From Sphingobacterium sp. GVS05A (GTDB taxonomy: Bacteria > Bacteroidota > Bacteroidia > Sphingobacteriales > Sphingobacteriaceae), in the NCBI RefSeq assembly GCF_019969845.1, contig NZ_JAHXYR010000001.1, positions 620,001 to 684,000 of the forward strand: DNA of 64,000 bases, given 5' to 3'. The notes below the pieces were generated by a model. The model made no database searches. It was not told the origin of the DNA and saw nothing but the letters and a program-made list of their open reading frames with translations. Positions 10,459-19,640 of the stretch are shown here, in pieces. A program made the translations under genes and the position numbers. Position 1 is the first letter of the stretch. Each line of letters begins with the position of its first letter.

Positions 10459-10623
10459 TTGGATTTAGAGCGGACCGGTGAAAAAGAAGATTTTTTTAGC
10501 CTGCTAATGGAGCAGATTCAGGTAATGCCGCTCCGAAGGCGGATTAATGGACGTAAAGTTGTATATTGTGAACCTTTTAAGTGTTTAAAGATATTATCGT
10601 CATGTCAAAACTTGTTAATTTAA
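10459..10623 (+). CDS. Possible 54-codon ORF overlapping the nhaA start
   Basis: From a TTG at 10459, a 54-residue frame reads MDLERTGEKEDFFSLLMEQI and continues through a basic patch (PLRRRINGRK) and a cysteine-containing tail to a TAA at 10621. The composition is protein-like, and the local G+C is higher than in the flanking A/T-rich DNA. The frame stays open upstream to about 10418 without a good ATG. It overlaps the nhaA start by 22 bp. It could be a leader ORF, a remnant of a decayed gene, or chance. I do not recognise it. Confidence 0.25.
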   Translation: MDLERTGEKEDFFSLLMEQIQVMPLRRRINGRKVVYCEPFKCLKILSSCQNLLI

Positions 10624-11786
10624 CTGTATTCCGAGAATTTTTGAAATCTAGCTTTGCTGGTGGGATTATTCTGTTTTCCTGTGTTATCTTGGCACTCATT
10701 GTAGCAAATACATCGCTATATGGATCGGTAATGGACTTTCTTCTTCGGGAGGTGGGACTTGAAACGGATAATATCCATTTAAAATATTCATGGCTGCTAT
10801 GGATCAATGATGGGCTGATGGCTATTTTCTTCCTATTAGTCGGATTGGAAATCAAAAGAGAAATCGTTGAGGGGGAATTATCTTCAGCAAGTAAAGCTGT
10901 TCTTCCTATTCTGGCAGCAGTAGGGGGAGCTCTCCTGCCAGCGGCAATCTATTTTGTGATCAATAAAGATGCCGCCGATACCGCACACGGATGGGGGATC
11001 CCAATGGCTACGGATATCGCATTTGCGCTTGCTGTTATCACCCTTTTGGGAAATAAAGTTCCGGCAAGCCTCAAGATCTTTTTAGCAGCTTTGGCTATTG
11101 TAGATGATTTGCTTGCGATCTTAGTCATTGCTTTGTTTTATAGCAGTGGAATTCATGCGACCTATCTATTTATTGCGCTAGGGATATTTGCTTTTCTGAT
11201 CATTCTAAATAAACTTGGTGTAAAAGCCCTATGGGCCTATCTTATTCCCGGAGTATTCATTTGGTATTTTATCCACCATTCGGGCATTCATGCAACTATA
11301 GCCGGAGTTTTGGTTGCCATGACGCTACCTACAACGCCAGATGAAAAAGAATCTCCGCTGGAAAAACTGGAGCATCTGCTGACCAAGCCTGTAAATTTTA
11401 TAATCATTCCTTTGTTTGCTTTCGCAAATACATTAATTCCAATTCATGCTGAAATGGTTGGCGGTTTAACATCCAAATTGGGGCTGGGTATTATTGCGGG
11501 ATTGATTGCAGGAAAATCAATTGGTATATTCGTGATTTGTTTTATTGCTAAAAAAATGAAAATAGCGCAACTTCCAGAAGGTGCAAGTTGGCCGCAGATA
11601 TTCGGCGTTGGTTTATTGGGAGGTATTGGTTTTACCATGTCTATCTTCATATCTATCTTATCTTTTAACGATGCCTTTTTGATTGAGGAAGCTAAATTTG
11701 CGGTGCTCATTGCTTCTCTTTGTGCAGGTATATTAGGATACACATTGTTGAGATTGGCTGATAATTCCAAAAGTAACTTAGGTTAA
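10602..11786 (+). CDS. nhaA: Na+/H+ antiporter NhaA
   Basis: A 394-residue inner-membrane antiporter that exports Na+ or Li+ in exchange for protons and so supports pH and salt homeostasis. About twelve hydrophobic helices are present and the length is close to E. coli NhaA (388). Key family segments are visible: ATDIAFALAV (helix IV aspartate), AIVDDLLAILVIALFY (the ion-binding aspartate pair of helix V), a glycine-rich GKSIGIF (lysine of helix X) and GIGFTMSIFI near the C-terminus. The ATG at 10602 was preferred to an in-frame GTG at 10581, because the family starts with a short amphipathic segment (FREFLKSS) that is reached either way. It is monocistronic. I found no recognisable cation riboswitch upstream. 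Confidence 0.95.
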   Translation: MSKLVNLTVFREFLKSSFAGGIILFSCVILALIVANTSLYGSVMDFLLREVGLETDNIHLKYSWLLWINDGLMAIFFLLVGLEIKREIVEGELSSASKAVLPILAAVGGALLPAAIYFVINKDAADTAHGWGIPMATDIAFALAVITLLGNKVPASLKIFLAALAIVDDLLAILVIALFYSSGIHATYLFIALGIFAFLIILNKLGVKALWAYLIPGVFIWYFIHHSGIHATIAGVLVAMTLPTTPDEKESPLEKLEHLLTKPVNFIIIPLFAFANTLIPIHAEMVGGLTSKLGLGIIAGLIAGKSIGIFVICFIAKKMKIAQLPEGASWPQIFGVGLLGGIGFTMSIFISILSFNDAFLIEEAKFAVLIASLCAGILGYTLLRLADNSKSNLG

Positions 11787-11913
11787 AATAACGAAGATTC
11801 GGTAGGGGAGTTCTGAGGACATATTTTCTATGTAACTCCTAGCGTAACAAATGCTGACATCATATATAGATTAGTTTTAGTAACTTAGCGCATATTTAAT
11901 AAAATAATAAAAT

Positions 11914-13143
11914 TTGAGATTTACTGAATTTGGTTTTGTTCCGGAATTGGAAGAGGGCTTAGAAAGCATGATGTTTGAAGAGGCTACGCCTATTCAGGAA
12001 CAGACAATCCCCGTCATTAAGAAGGGTAGTGATATGATTGCCTGTGCGCAAACAGGTACCGGTAAAACGGCCGCATATATGTTGCCAATTTTAGATGCTG
12101 TTGCGAGAGATGCAAAGGAGTCTATTCGCGCGATTATCCTGGTTCCGACAAGGGAATTGGCACTGCAAATAGATCAACAGATCATGGGCATGTCTTATTA
12201 TACAGGGGCGACATCTATCTCCATATATGGAGGTGGAGATGGAATGGGCTACGAACAACAGAAACGAGCTATTCGGGAAGGGGTTAATATTATTGTTGCT
12301 ACCCCCGGTCGATTGATCAGCCATCTTACGTCGATGAAAGTCGATTTAACTCATCTGACGCATTTCGTACTGGATGAAGCAGATAGCATGTTGGATATGG
12401 GCTTTCAAGATGATATATTGCGTATCGTCAGTTACTTACCTAAGAAAAAGCAAATGTTGCTTTTTTCAGCAACTATGCCCCTCAAGATCAGAAATTTTGC
12501 GAGAAAAATCCTTTATCAACCTGTTGAGGTCAATATCGCCATTTCAAAACCTTCAGAAGGTATAGACCAGCGCGCATATCTGGTATATGATAAGCAAAAA
12601 ATGGATCTTTTGAAGATCATCTTACAAGACGTTAATTATGTTTCTGTGATCATCTTTGCTTCGCAAAAAACTACAGTTAAATTACTGGCGCAAGAACTTC
12701 AAAAGCAGGGTATAGATGCCGAGGGCTTTCACTCAGATCTTGAGCAGGCTAAACGTGAGGATATCATGAGTAGATTTAGATCACGTCAGGTGCGGGTACT
12801 TGTGGGAACAGATGTTATCTCGCGTGGTATCGATATCGTAGGTATCAGTCTGGTTGTAAACTACGATGTCCCACCAGATCCCGAAGATTATGTACACCGT
12901 ATCGGACGTACTGCACGTGCAGCGACAACGGGTACAGCGATTACTTTTGTGAATGATAAAGATCAGCAGCGCTTTTCCCAGATCGAAAACCTGATCGGTT
13001 ATCCCGTAGAACAAATCGCTTTACCGGAAGGCTTTGAAGCTGGGCCTGAATATAATCCGGCTAAGAAAAGCAGCAATCCACAAAATCGAAGACGTTTCAA
13101 TAAGAACAAAAATAAAAATTACCAAAAACAGAAAAGAGCTTAA
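11914..13143 (+). CDS. DEAD-box ATP-dependent RNA helicase (TTG start)
   Basis: A 409-residue cytosolic RNA helicase. All core motifs are present: Q motif ATPIQEQ, motif I AQTGTGKT, PTRELA, DEAD (VLDEADSMLD), SAT, and HRIGRTARA (motif VI). The C-terminal tail after residue 375 is basic and Asn/Lys-rich (RRRFNKNKNKN), typical of the RhlE/CshA-like short helicases that unwind structured mRNA or help ribosome assembly. The start is a TTG: the residues after it (RFTEFGF) align with the family N-terminus (M-K-F-x-E-F), and no ATG exists at that position. The last codons and the stop form the left arm of the terminator hairpin. Confidence 0.93.
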   Translation: MRFTEFGFVPELEEGLESMMFEEATPIQEQTIPVIKKGSDMIACAQTGTGKTAAYMLPILDAVARDAKESIRAIILVPTRELALQIDQQIMGMSYYTGATSISIYGGGDGMGYEQQKRAIREGVNIIVATPGRLISHLTSMKVDLTHLTHFVLDEADSMLDMGFQDDILRIVSYLPKKKQMLLFSATMPLKIRNFARKILYQPVEVNIAISKPSEGIDQRAYLVYDKQKMDLLKIILQDVNYVSVIIFASQKTTVKLLAQELQKQGIDAEGFHSDLEQAKREDIMSRFRSRQVRVLVGTDVISRGIDIVGISLVVNYDVPPDPEDYVHRIGRTARAATTGTAITFVNDKDQQRFSQIENLIGYPVEQIALPEGFEAGPEYNPAKKSSNPQNRRRFNKNKNKNYQKQKRA

Positions 13144-13170
13144 TGATAAATTAAGCTCTTTTCTGTTTTT
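13124..13170 (+). terminator. Terminator formed partly from the helicase coding end
   Basis: A perfect 20-bp stem (left arm 13124-13143, right arm 13151-13170, 7-nt loop) ends in TTTTT. The left arm encodes the final residues and stop codon of the helicase gene. The A-rich 5' side makes it a possible terminator on the minus strand too, for the VOC gene. Confidence 0.85.
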
Positions 13171-13215
13171 ACCCAATGTTCGCTTCGATGGGGCCTATTC
13201 TATATATGATAGGGA

Positions 13216-13581
13216 TTATTCTGTTGCCCATACGGCCAATTCATAACCATCGAGGTCTTTGAATTGAAATCGTTTACCACCAGGAAAGCTAAAGATATCT
13301 TTAACGATAGTGCCACCCGCACGGACGACTTTATCACGTGTGGATAGCAAATCATTCGAATAAAGGACAACCAAAATACTACCGTTTACCGGTGTACCGA
13401 CTGTAAATCCTCCATCTACATATTTACCATCAAAGGCTGTATACTCAGGGCCGTAATCTGTAAAGTTCCAGCCAAAACTTGCTGAATAGAATTTTTTGGC
13501 TCTCTCAAGATCGCTAGATATAAATTCAAGGTATTGAATTTGTTCGTGGATAAGTTTGTTTTCTGAAGAAGAATTGCTCAT
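13216..13581 (-). CDS. VOC-superfamily (glyoxalase/bleomycin-resistance-like) protein
   Basis: A 121-residue single-domain protein with the two beta-alpha-beta3 modules of the vicinal oxygen chelate fold. The segment QIQYLEFISSDLERAKKFYSASFGW is the classic VOC start, and the protein closes with FPGGKRFQFKDLDGYELAVW, where E in GYELAVW is at the usual metal-ligand position. The N-terminal ligand position appears to be Glu in YLEF. Members of this small subgroup are mostly uncharacterised; metal-dependent isomerase or lyase activity or small-molecule binding is possible. It is a single gene on the minus strand, facing the helicase terminator. Confidence 0.85.
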   Translation of the reverse strand: MSNSSSENKLIHEQIQYLEFISSDLERAKKFYSASFGWNFTDYGPEYTAFDGKYVDGGFTVGTPVNGSILVVLYSNDLLSTRDKVVRAGGTIVKDIFSFPGGKRFQFKDLDGYELAVWATE

Positions 13582-13767
13582 GATATTGTTTAATTGATAT
13601 TGTCATTTATTGGAAGAATCTACCTGAATTTCCAACATCAAGTGGATGTCGGATGTTATGTAAATATAGGATTTTCTCCGAACAGAATTTAGGCTTCTTT
13701 GTTTGAATTGACATCGTTTAATCCGATATCAACCATACCATATTACTCAAAAGCCACTTTTTATGTG

Positions 13768-14646
13768 TTAATTTTCTGGTTTTTCTTTTTTTCTACTGAT
13801 GAGCGCCTGTATAAGTACAGAAAGCATAACCAGGGAAAGCCCGATGTAAAATGAAAGATTGAGCTCTTTGGATTCATTGAAGAATAAAAATGCAATCAGG
13901 ATGGCATATACAGGTTCTAGATTGAGACTTAAATTGAGTGTAAAGGCAGAAATTTTCTTTAAGATTTCTGTGAAAGCAAGGTATACAGCAACGGTACAAC
14001 ACAGCGACAAAATTAGCAGGTAAATGAGATCCATTGTATTGGGGATAAAAGATGATATCGGATAATAATAAAGATAACAGGGGAGGATCAACCCAAGACC
14101 AACACTTCCACCAATCATTTGATAATAGTTGATGACTATACTGCTGTGTCGCCTGACCAGGCGTTCATTATAAATTGCATAAAGCGAAGCAAAGGCCGGT
14201 GAAATGATCCCGAAAATAATACCCAATTGATGTGCTGTATCAAAATGAAATATTAAAGCTATACCACAAAGCGTTAGTCCACTCAGAAAAAACTCTGAAC
14301 TTTTAAATCTCGTTTTGTTAATGATAGGAGCAAAGATTGCAGTAAAGAAACTTGCCATACAGTAACAAACTACCCCGATTGAAATATTGGAGTATTTGAT
14401 ACTGGCATAAAAAAGTAGCCAGGAGGCGGTAATCAATAGGCCATTTTTTGCAATCGCTAATTTTTCACGCAAGCTGACTTCATTGGTTGCTTTTGACCAT
14501 TTTGAAATAAGAAAAAGGAAAATTGCCGAAAAAAATACACGATACCAAGTTAGCATACCTTCATTGAGACTGATGACTTTGCCCAATACTCCGGATATGC
14601 CCAAACATACCACAGCGAGATGTAGTATGAAATATGAATGTTTCAT
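13768..14646 (-). CDS. EamA/DMT-family transporter
   Basis: A 292-residue inner-membrane protein with ten hydrophobic helices arranged as two EamA repeats of five, the normal size of the drug/metabolite transporter superfamily. The first repeat starts with HLAVVCLGISGVLGKVISL and contains TWYRVFFSAIFLF. The second contains SINLEPVYAILIAFLFFNE-like family residues (here SLNLEPVYAILIAFLFFNES), the hallmark before the last helices. Members export amino acids or metabolites or have unknown substrates. No linked regulator or enzyme indicates the substrate. The 120 bp upstream are A/T-rich and hold the promoter. Confidence 0.88.
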   Translation of the reverse strand: MKHSYFILHLAVVCLGISGVLGKVISLNEGMLTWYRVFFSAIFLFLISKWSKATNEVSLREKLAIAKNGLLITASWLLFYASIKYSNISIGVVCYCMASFFTAIFAPIINKTRFKSSEFFLSGLTLCGIALIFHFDTAHQLGIIFGIISPAFASLYAIYNERLVRRHSSIVINYYQMIGGSVGLGLILPCYLYYYPISSFIPNTMDLIYLLILSLCCTVAVYLAFTEILKKISAFTLNLSLNLEPVYAILIAFLFFNESKELNLSFYIGLSLVMLSVLIQALISRKKEKPEN

Positions 14647-14930
14647 AAAATGTCGTCTTCCAGATCTATCTTTGAAAAGACAGATACTATTGTTATAAAA
14701 TTTGATTGAGAATATAAAACATGGGGAATCAGCCGATTATTCGGTGCCATGCTTTATTAATATTTAAAAAAATATTAAGCGATTGGAGGAGGAAGACAGC
14801 TTGTTCTGTTCATAACATTCTATTTCTTATCCGAAGATAATAAAATCCAGTGGTTTAATTCAAATAATTTTAGCGAATATCAGTAACTAGTTAAAGGGAA
14901 TTGTATTTTATATGATGACTAAAAGCGAAT

Positions 14931-14958
14931 AAAAAAGGGCTAAACTTTCGTTAGCCCT
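14931..14958 (-). terminator. Terminator of RND efflux operon 1
   Basis: On the minus strand the stem AGGGCTAA / TTAGCCCT with a 7-nt loop runs into TTTTTTATT. It lies 75 bp after the outer-membrane-factor stop at 15033. The rest of the 14647-15032 gap is A/T-rich, with a short AT hairpin near 14757; I see no gene in it. Confidence 0.85.
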
Positions 14959-15032
14959 CTTAAATTAAACTATTATGATCCTGAATATCCTCAAGAATTG
15001 AGCGAACCAAGGTCGGTACAAGCGATGATTTA

Positions 15033-16454
15033 TTACTCGGTATCGTTTCCTCCTCCCAATGCACGGTATAGATCCACCACGGCATTAAGTTTTTCCCGTT
15101 TAATGCTAATCTGTTCGAGATCATTTTGTAAAGCGTTGTTTTGCGCAGTAATGACTTCCAAATAATTTGCCATGCCACTTTTATACAACAGGGCAGCGTC
15201 TGAAGTCGCTTTGGCCAATGAGTTGGATTTAGCTTCAATCAGCAGAAGTCTCCGGTCGCTATGCTTTATTTTCGCTAAGGCATCCGATACCTCCGAAACT
15301 GCAAGCATAACAGACTGTTTAAACTGTACCGCTAATTTTTCCCGTTCGATTATCGAAATCTCATAGTTCGTTTTTAACGCACCTTTTTGAAAGATCGGTT
15401 GGGTGATGTTTCCTGCTATTGTTTTCACAATAGACCCCGGTAGATCAAACCAGCGATTGAATTGAAAAGAGTTTGTTCCAATCGAAGGAGTCAAACTTAT
15501 TGAAGGATACATCGCTGCTTTGGCCAATCCTATTCTACTGTTAGCTGCAACAACGGCATACTCGGCCGCTTTGACATCAGGTCTCCGGCTAAGCAGTTCG
15601 GCTGGAACTCCCGTTGCCAATGTCCCACCGACAACAGTTGCATCAAGACCTTCGGAACGCTGGATTTTATCGGGGAAACCACCACATAGTATACTTATGG
15701 CATTTTCTTCAATAGCGATATTCTGGTCTGCCAGTGGAATCAGCAATTCGGCAGTTTTCTTTTGCGCTTCGGCCTGTTCTACAGCTAATGAACTCACGAG
15801 CGAGGAATTGTATTGCAGACGTATCATACTTAATGTACTGTCACTAAGTTGTACATTTTTTTGTGCAATCTTTAACTGTTCGTCCAATGCGATCAGATTG
15901 TAGTAAGATTGGATAACCTGAACTATAATACGGGTTTTCAACGCAGATAAATTCTCCTTCTGTCCAAAGAAATTTGCCAATGCTTCTTCTTTCTGCATGT
16001 TTGCCTTTCCCCAGATGTCTACCTCCCAAGAAAGTCGGAGTGTAGCGTTATAGTCATCCATATAAGGTGTCCCAATAAATTGATCGCTGAGCGATCCATT
16101 CAGGGAATTGGTAGATAACCAAGTCCTATTCGCTCCTACGTTTAGATCAAGTGTTGGTAAAAGACCCTTTTTTGATTGTTTATAGGAGAGCTCCAGCTGC
16201 TGCATGCTCAAGAGCGCTACACTAACGTCAGTGTTTTTGATCAGTGCTTTTTCAATGAGCGCGGTCAAATTAGGATCTTTCACAAACTTCCGCCACGATA
16301 ATGCCAGTGTATCTGAGGTCAGGACAATTTCGTTATTTCTGAAATTGTCCGGTAACTCCATGTCTTGACGTGTATATTTTTTGCCCACACTGCACGAAGC
16401 GAGAAGTAGGGAAGTACCTGCTAAAATAGTAATATAGTGATGAAATTTTTTCAT
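15033..16454 (-). CDS. Outer-membrane efflux channel lipoprotein (TolC/NodT family), RND operon 1
   Basis: A 473-residue TolC-like outer-membrane factor of the NodT/OprM lipoprotein group, forming the exit duct of a tripartite pump. The signal peptide ends in a lipobox (GTSLLLASC, Cys about residue 20). The two structural repeats characteristic of the family are present, with the conserved LLSRRPDVKAAEYAVVAANS segment in the centre and a closing NALQNDLEQISIKREKLNAVVDLYRALGG-type region. I chose the ATG at 16454, where the signal peptide begins. It starts one base after the stop of the RND gene (TAA-A-ATG), so translation is coupled. The paralogue at 24087 has the same architecture. Confidence 0.93.
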   Translation of the reverse strand: MKKFHHYITILAGTSLLLASCSVGKKYTRQDMELPDNFRNNEIVLTSDTLALSWRKFVKDPNLTALIEKALIKNTDVSVALLSMQQLELSYKQSKKGLLPTLDLNVGANRTWLSTNSLNGSLSDQFIGTPYMDDYNATLRLSWEVDIWGKANMQKEEALANFFGQKENLSALKTRIIVQVIQSYYNLIALDEQLKIAQKNVQLSDSTLSMIRLQYNSSLVSSLAVEQAEAQKKTAELLIPLADQNIAIEENAISILCGGFPDKIQRSEGLDATVVGGTLATGVPAELLSRRPDVKAAEYAVVAANSRIGLAKAAMYPSISLTPSIGTNSFQFNRWFDLPGSIVKTIAGNITQPIFQKGALKTNYEISIIEREKLAVQFKQSVMLAVSEVSDALAKIKHSDRRLLLIEAKSNSLAKATSDAALLYKSGMANYLEVITAQNNALQNDLEQISIKREKLNAVVDLYRALGGGNDTE

Positions 16455-16455
16455 T

Positions 16456-19400
16456 TTAATCGTTTGTCTTGTCCACGAGTTTTTTTCTTGAAACCTTCTC
16501 CTGTAAATATTGAAACACCAGATACAATAACGGTATAACGATAACACCAAGGATCACCCCGCTTAACATACCCATAGCTGCTCCAGTACTGATAGAGTGA
16601 TTACCTGTTGCTGTTCCTCCAGTAGCAAACATCAGCGGGATCATACCCGCTATAAAGGCTAATGAAGTCATTAAAATTGGGCGAAGACGCGCTTTGGCAC
16701 CTTCCAGGGCAGAATCAATGAGTGAAGAACCCGCCCGTCTACGCTGCAATGCAAACTCAACGATCAGGATCGCATTCTTCGCCAAGAGACCAATCAACAT
16801 GATCAATCCGACTTGAACGTATATGTTATTGTCCAGACCGATAGCACGTGTTCCTAAGAACGATCCTATTATCCCTGTCGGGATAGATAACAGCACCGCC
16901 AGTGGCAATAGGTAGCTCTCATACTGCGCGGAAAGTAAGAAGTAGACGAACAATAAGCTCAATGTCAAAATGATCATCGTCTGATTGCCAGAAGATTTTT
17001 CTTCCAAACTTAGTCCTGTCCATTCGTAACTATAGTCTCCTGGTAATTTGTTCAGCACATTTTTCTCCAGTGTTTCCATAATAGCACCATTACTGATACC
17101 TGGATTACTAACGACGTTAATGGTAAGCGAATTGTACAAGTTGTAACGTGTCACGGACTCTGGTCCATAGACTTTGCGAAGTGTTACCAATGTATTTACC
17201 GGTAGCATTTCCCCTTTGTTGTTCTTGACAAATATTTCATTGAATGCGTCCTTATCTGTCCTAAAAATTCCGTCCGCTTTTACAGCGATACGGTAGAACT
17301 TACCAAAGCGATTGAAATTCAATGACTGGTCGCCGGCAAAATACGTCTGAACAGACGAAAGCATTTCACTGACATCGACACCAAGCTGAGCCGCTTTATC
17401 TTCGTCAACTTCCAATTCCATTTGTGGATAATCCGCTCTAAACATAGTGTAGGCAAATTGTACACCTGGTTGTTGCATAATCTTCGCGATAACAGAATCG
17501 GACATCGCTTTAAGCTCTACCGGAGATTTTCCGGCTCTGTCTTGTAGTACAAGTTCGGCACCGTTCATCATACCATAACCATCAACAGGAGGGGAGCGGA
17601 AAGCCATTGCATTACCTTCTTTAACCGTAGTTAGCTTTTGAGAAATCACCTGATGAATCTGATCGATATCATTCATTTCGCCACGTTTTTTCTTATCCTT
17701 TAAACGGATGAATCCTGTTGCGTAAGCTGCACTGGAGTTGTTACCAATCATATTGAAACCAGTGATACTCGTATGGCTTTCAATAGAAGGTAAGTCAGCC
17801 AATAGTTTCTCTATTTTTCCTACAGCTTTTGTTGTCCGATCGAGACCGGTACCCGGAGGCATCTCCAAACTGTACACGACAAAGTTATCATCTTCCATAG
17901 GGACAAAGCTTTTTGACGTACTTGTCATGAGATATCCTGCAGCGCCTATTGTAGCGATAATTAATAACGCTGCTAACCATTTTTTCTTAACAAGAAATTT
18001 CAGCGAGCCAACGTATCTATTTGTCATATTTTCAAAACCAGCATTAAAGGCTTTGAAAAACCGTTGTGAGAATCCTGTTTTTTGAGTTTGACCATCATGA
18101 TTTTCGGCATGTGTGTTTTTCAGTAACAAGGCACAAAGAGCCGGCGTCAACGTCAATGCATTGATCGCTGAAATCACAATGGCGATAACCAGTGTATAGG
18201 CAAACTGTTTGTAAAACATTCCCGATGAACCGGTCATAAAACCGATAGGAATAAATACTGCACACATGACCAATGTAATCGAGATGACCGCACCGGTTAT
18301 TTCACTCATGGCACTGTGTGTGGCCTCATTACCGGTCATGGTCGATGTTTCCATCTTACCATGGACAGCTTCGACGACGACAATGGCATCATCGACCACA
18401 ATACCGATGGCCAATACCAAGGCGAAAAGGGTTAATATATTGATGGTAAACCCAAACACCAGTAAGAAAAAGAATGTACCTACGATGGCTACTGGTACCG
18501 CGATCGCCGGAATAATGGTCGATCGGATATCCTGTAAGAATAAGAAAACAACCAAAAAGACCAAAATGAACGCTTCAATTAATGTCGAACGGACTTGAGC
18601 GGTACTTTCATCTAGGCGCTCTTTGGTACTTATCAGTTTAAATATCTTGATTCCAGGAGGAAATGAGCGTTGCGCTATTTCGATCTGTTTATCGATACCT
18701 ATTTCAATTTCGTTGGCATTGGAACCAGAAGTCTGGAAAATACCAATAGTAACTGTATTTAAACCATTGTTTTGCGAATTACCACTATAACTTATCGAAC
18801 CGAATTCTATCCGGGCAACATCTTTCAACCTGACGATCTGAACATCATTATTTTTAACAATAATGTTTTCATATTGTTCCGGAAGATTCTTTTTCCCTTT
18901 ATATCGAATCACATATTCCAATGGTGCCTTTGATTCTTCACCTAGTTTTCCGGGTGCGGACTCCAGACTTTGCTTGGAAATGGCAGCGATGACTTCTTGG
19001 GGTACAAGACCATAACTCGCCATTTTCTGAGGATTCAACCAAACGCGCATAGAGTAATCTTTCGAACCAAATACCATAGCCTGACCTACACCCGGAACAC
19101 GTTTGATCTGTGGAATCAGGTTGATATTCACATAGTTCTGTAGGAATAGTTCATCATATTTTTTGTTATCCACAGTATAGATATTAAAAATCATGATCAT
19201 ACTATTCTGTTGTTTGGAGGTCGTCAATCCCATCCGCACAACTTCCTGTGGCAGGATCGGTGTTGCCTGTTGCACCCTGTTCTGTACGTTTACAGCTGCT
19301 TGATCCGGATTTACACCAGCCTTAAAGACAATACGTACGGAGAATGTACCATCGTTACTTGCTGTTGAGGTAATGTATTCCATGTCCTCAACGCCATTGA

Positions 19401-19605
19401 TCTGCTCCTCCAGCGGTGTGACAACTGACCGTAATACGGTCTCACTATTACCACCGGGGTAACTTCCCGTAACTTGGACTGTAGGTGGAGCGATATCGGG
19501 AAACCGTGTCTGCGGTAGCCTTAAAAGACCAATTATCCCGAGTATGACAAATATGATAGATATAACAGTTGCCAAAACTGGCCTGTCAATAAATTTCTTC
19601 AGCAT
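16456..19605 (-). CDS. RND multidrug efflux transporter, HAE1 family (AcrB-like), operon 1
   Basis: A 1049-residue inner-membrane proton-driven pump of the resistance-nodulation-division superfamily. It has twelve transmembrane helices, one after a short N-terminus (FIDRPVLATVISIIFVILG) and the others in two clusters, and two large periplasmic loops. The proton-relay residues are visible: Asp-Asp in LAIGIVVDDAIVVVEAV (TM4) and the Lys in LIGLLAKNAILIVEFA (TM10). The TRPD-like EEQINGVEDMEYITSTASNDG segment is typical of HAE1 pumps. It sits between its adaptor (36 bp upstream) and the outer-membrane factor. Substrates are normally hydrophobic or amphiphilic drugs; specificity cannot be predicted here. 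Confidence 0.96.
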   Translation of the reverse strand: MLKKFIDRPVLATVISIIFVILGIIGLLRLPQTRFPDIAPPTVQVTGSYPGGNSETVLRSVVTPLEEQINGVEDMEYITSTASNDGTFSVRIVFKAGVNPDQAAVNVQNRVQQATPILPQEVVRMGLTTSKQQNSMIMIFNIYTVDNKKYDELFLQNYVNINLIPQIKRVPGVGQAMVFGSKDYSMRVWLNPQKMASYGLVPQEVIAAISKQSLESAPGKLGEESKAPLEYVIRYKGKKNLPEQYENIIVKNNDVQIVRLKDVARIEFGSISYSGNSQNNGLNTVTIGIFQTSGSNANEIEIGIDKQIEIAQRSFPPGIKIFKLISTKERLDESTAQVRSTLIEAFILVFLVVFLFLQDIRSTIIPAIAVPVAIVGTFFFLLVFGFTINILTLFALVLAIGIVVDDAIVVVEAVHGKMETSTMTGNEATHSAMSEITGAVISITLVMCAVFIPIGFMTGSSGMFYKQFAYTLVIAIVISAINALTLTPALCALLLKNTHAENHDGQTQKTGFSQRFFKAFNAGFENMTNRYVGSLKFLVKKKWLAALLIIATIGAAGYLMTSTSKSFVPMEDDNFVVYSLEMPPGTGLDRTTKAVGKIEKLLADLPSIESHTSITGFNMIGNNSSAAYATGFIRLKDKKKRGEMNDIDQIHQVISQKLTTVKEGNAMAFRSPPVDGYGMMNGAELVLQDRAGKSPVELKAMSDSVIAKIMQQPGVQFAYTMFRADYPQMELEVDEDKAAQLGVDVSEMLSSVQTYFAGDQSLNFNRFGKFYRIAVKADGIFRTDKDAFNEIFVKNNKGEMLPVNTLVTLRKVYGPESVTRYNLYNSLTINVVSNPGISNGAIMETLEKNVLNKLPGDYSYEWTGLSLEEKSSGNQTMIILTLSLLFVYFLLSAQYESYLLPLAVLLSIPTGIIGSFLGTRAIGLDNNIYVQVGLIMLIGLLAKNAILIVEFALQRRRAGSSLIDSALEGAKARLRPILMTSLAFIAGMIPLMFATGGTATGNHSISTGAAMGMLSGVILGVIVIPLLYLVFQYLQEKVSRKKLVDKTND

Positions 19606-19640
19606 TTTATTTTAATTTTAGATAAATCTAATACAGGCTT

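Noticed and set aside
10440..10601. Possible Na+/Li+ riboswitch upstream of nhaA
   Set aside because: I could not fold the region into any nhaA-associated riboswitch pattern that I know, and a protein-like frame explains its composition better.
17738..18598. Long antisense frames inside the RND genes
   Set aside because: They are shadows of the strongly conserved RND coding sequence, with Thr/Met/Ile-rich low-complexity translations.
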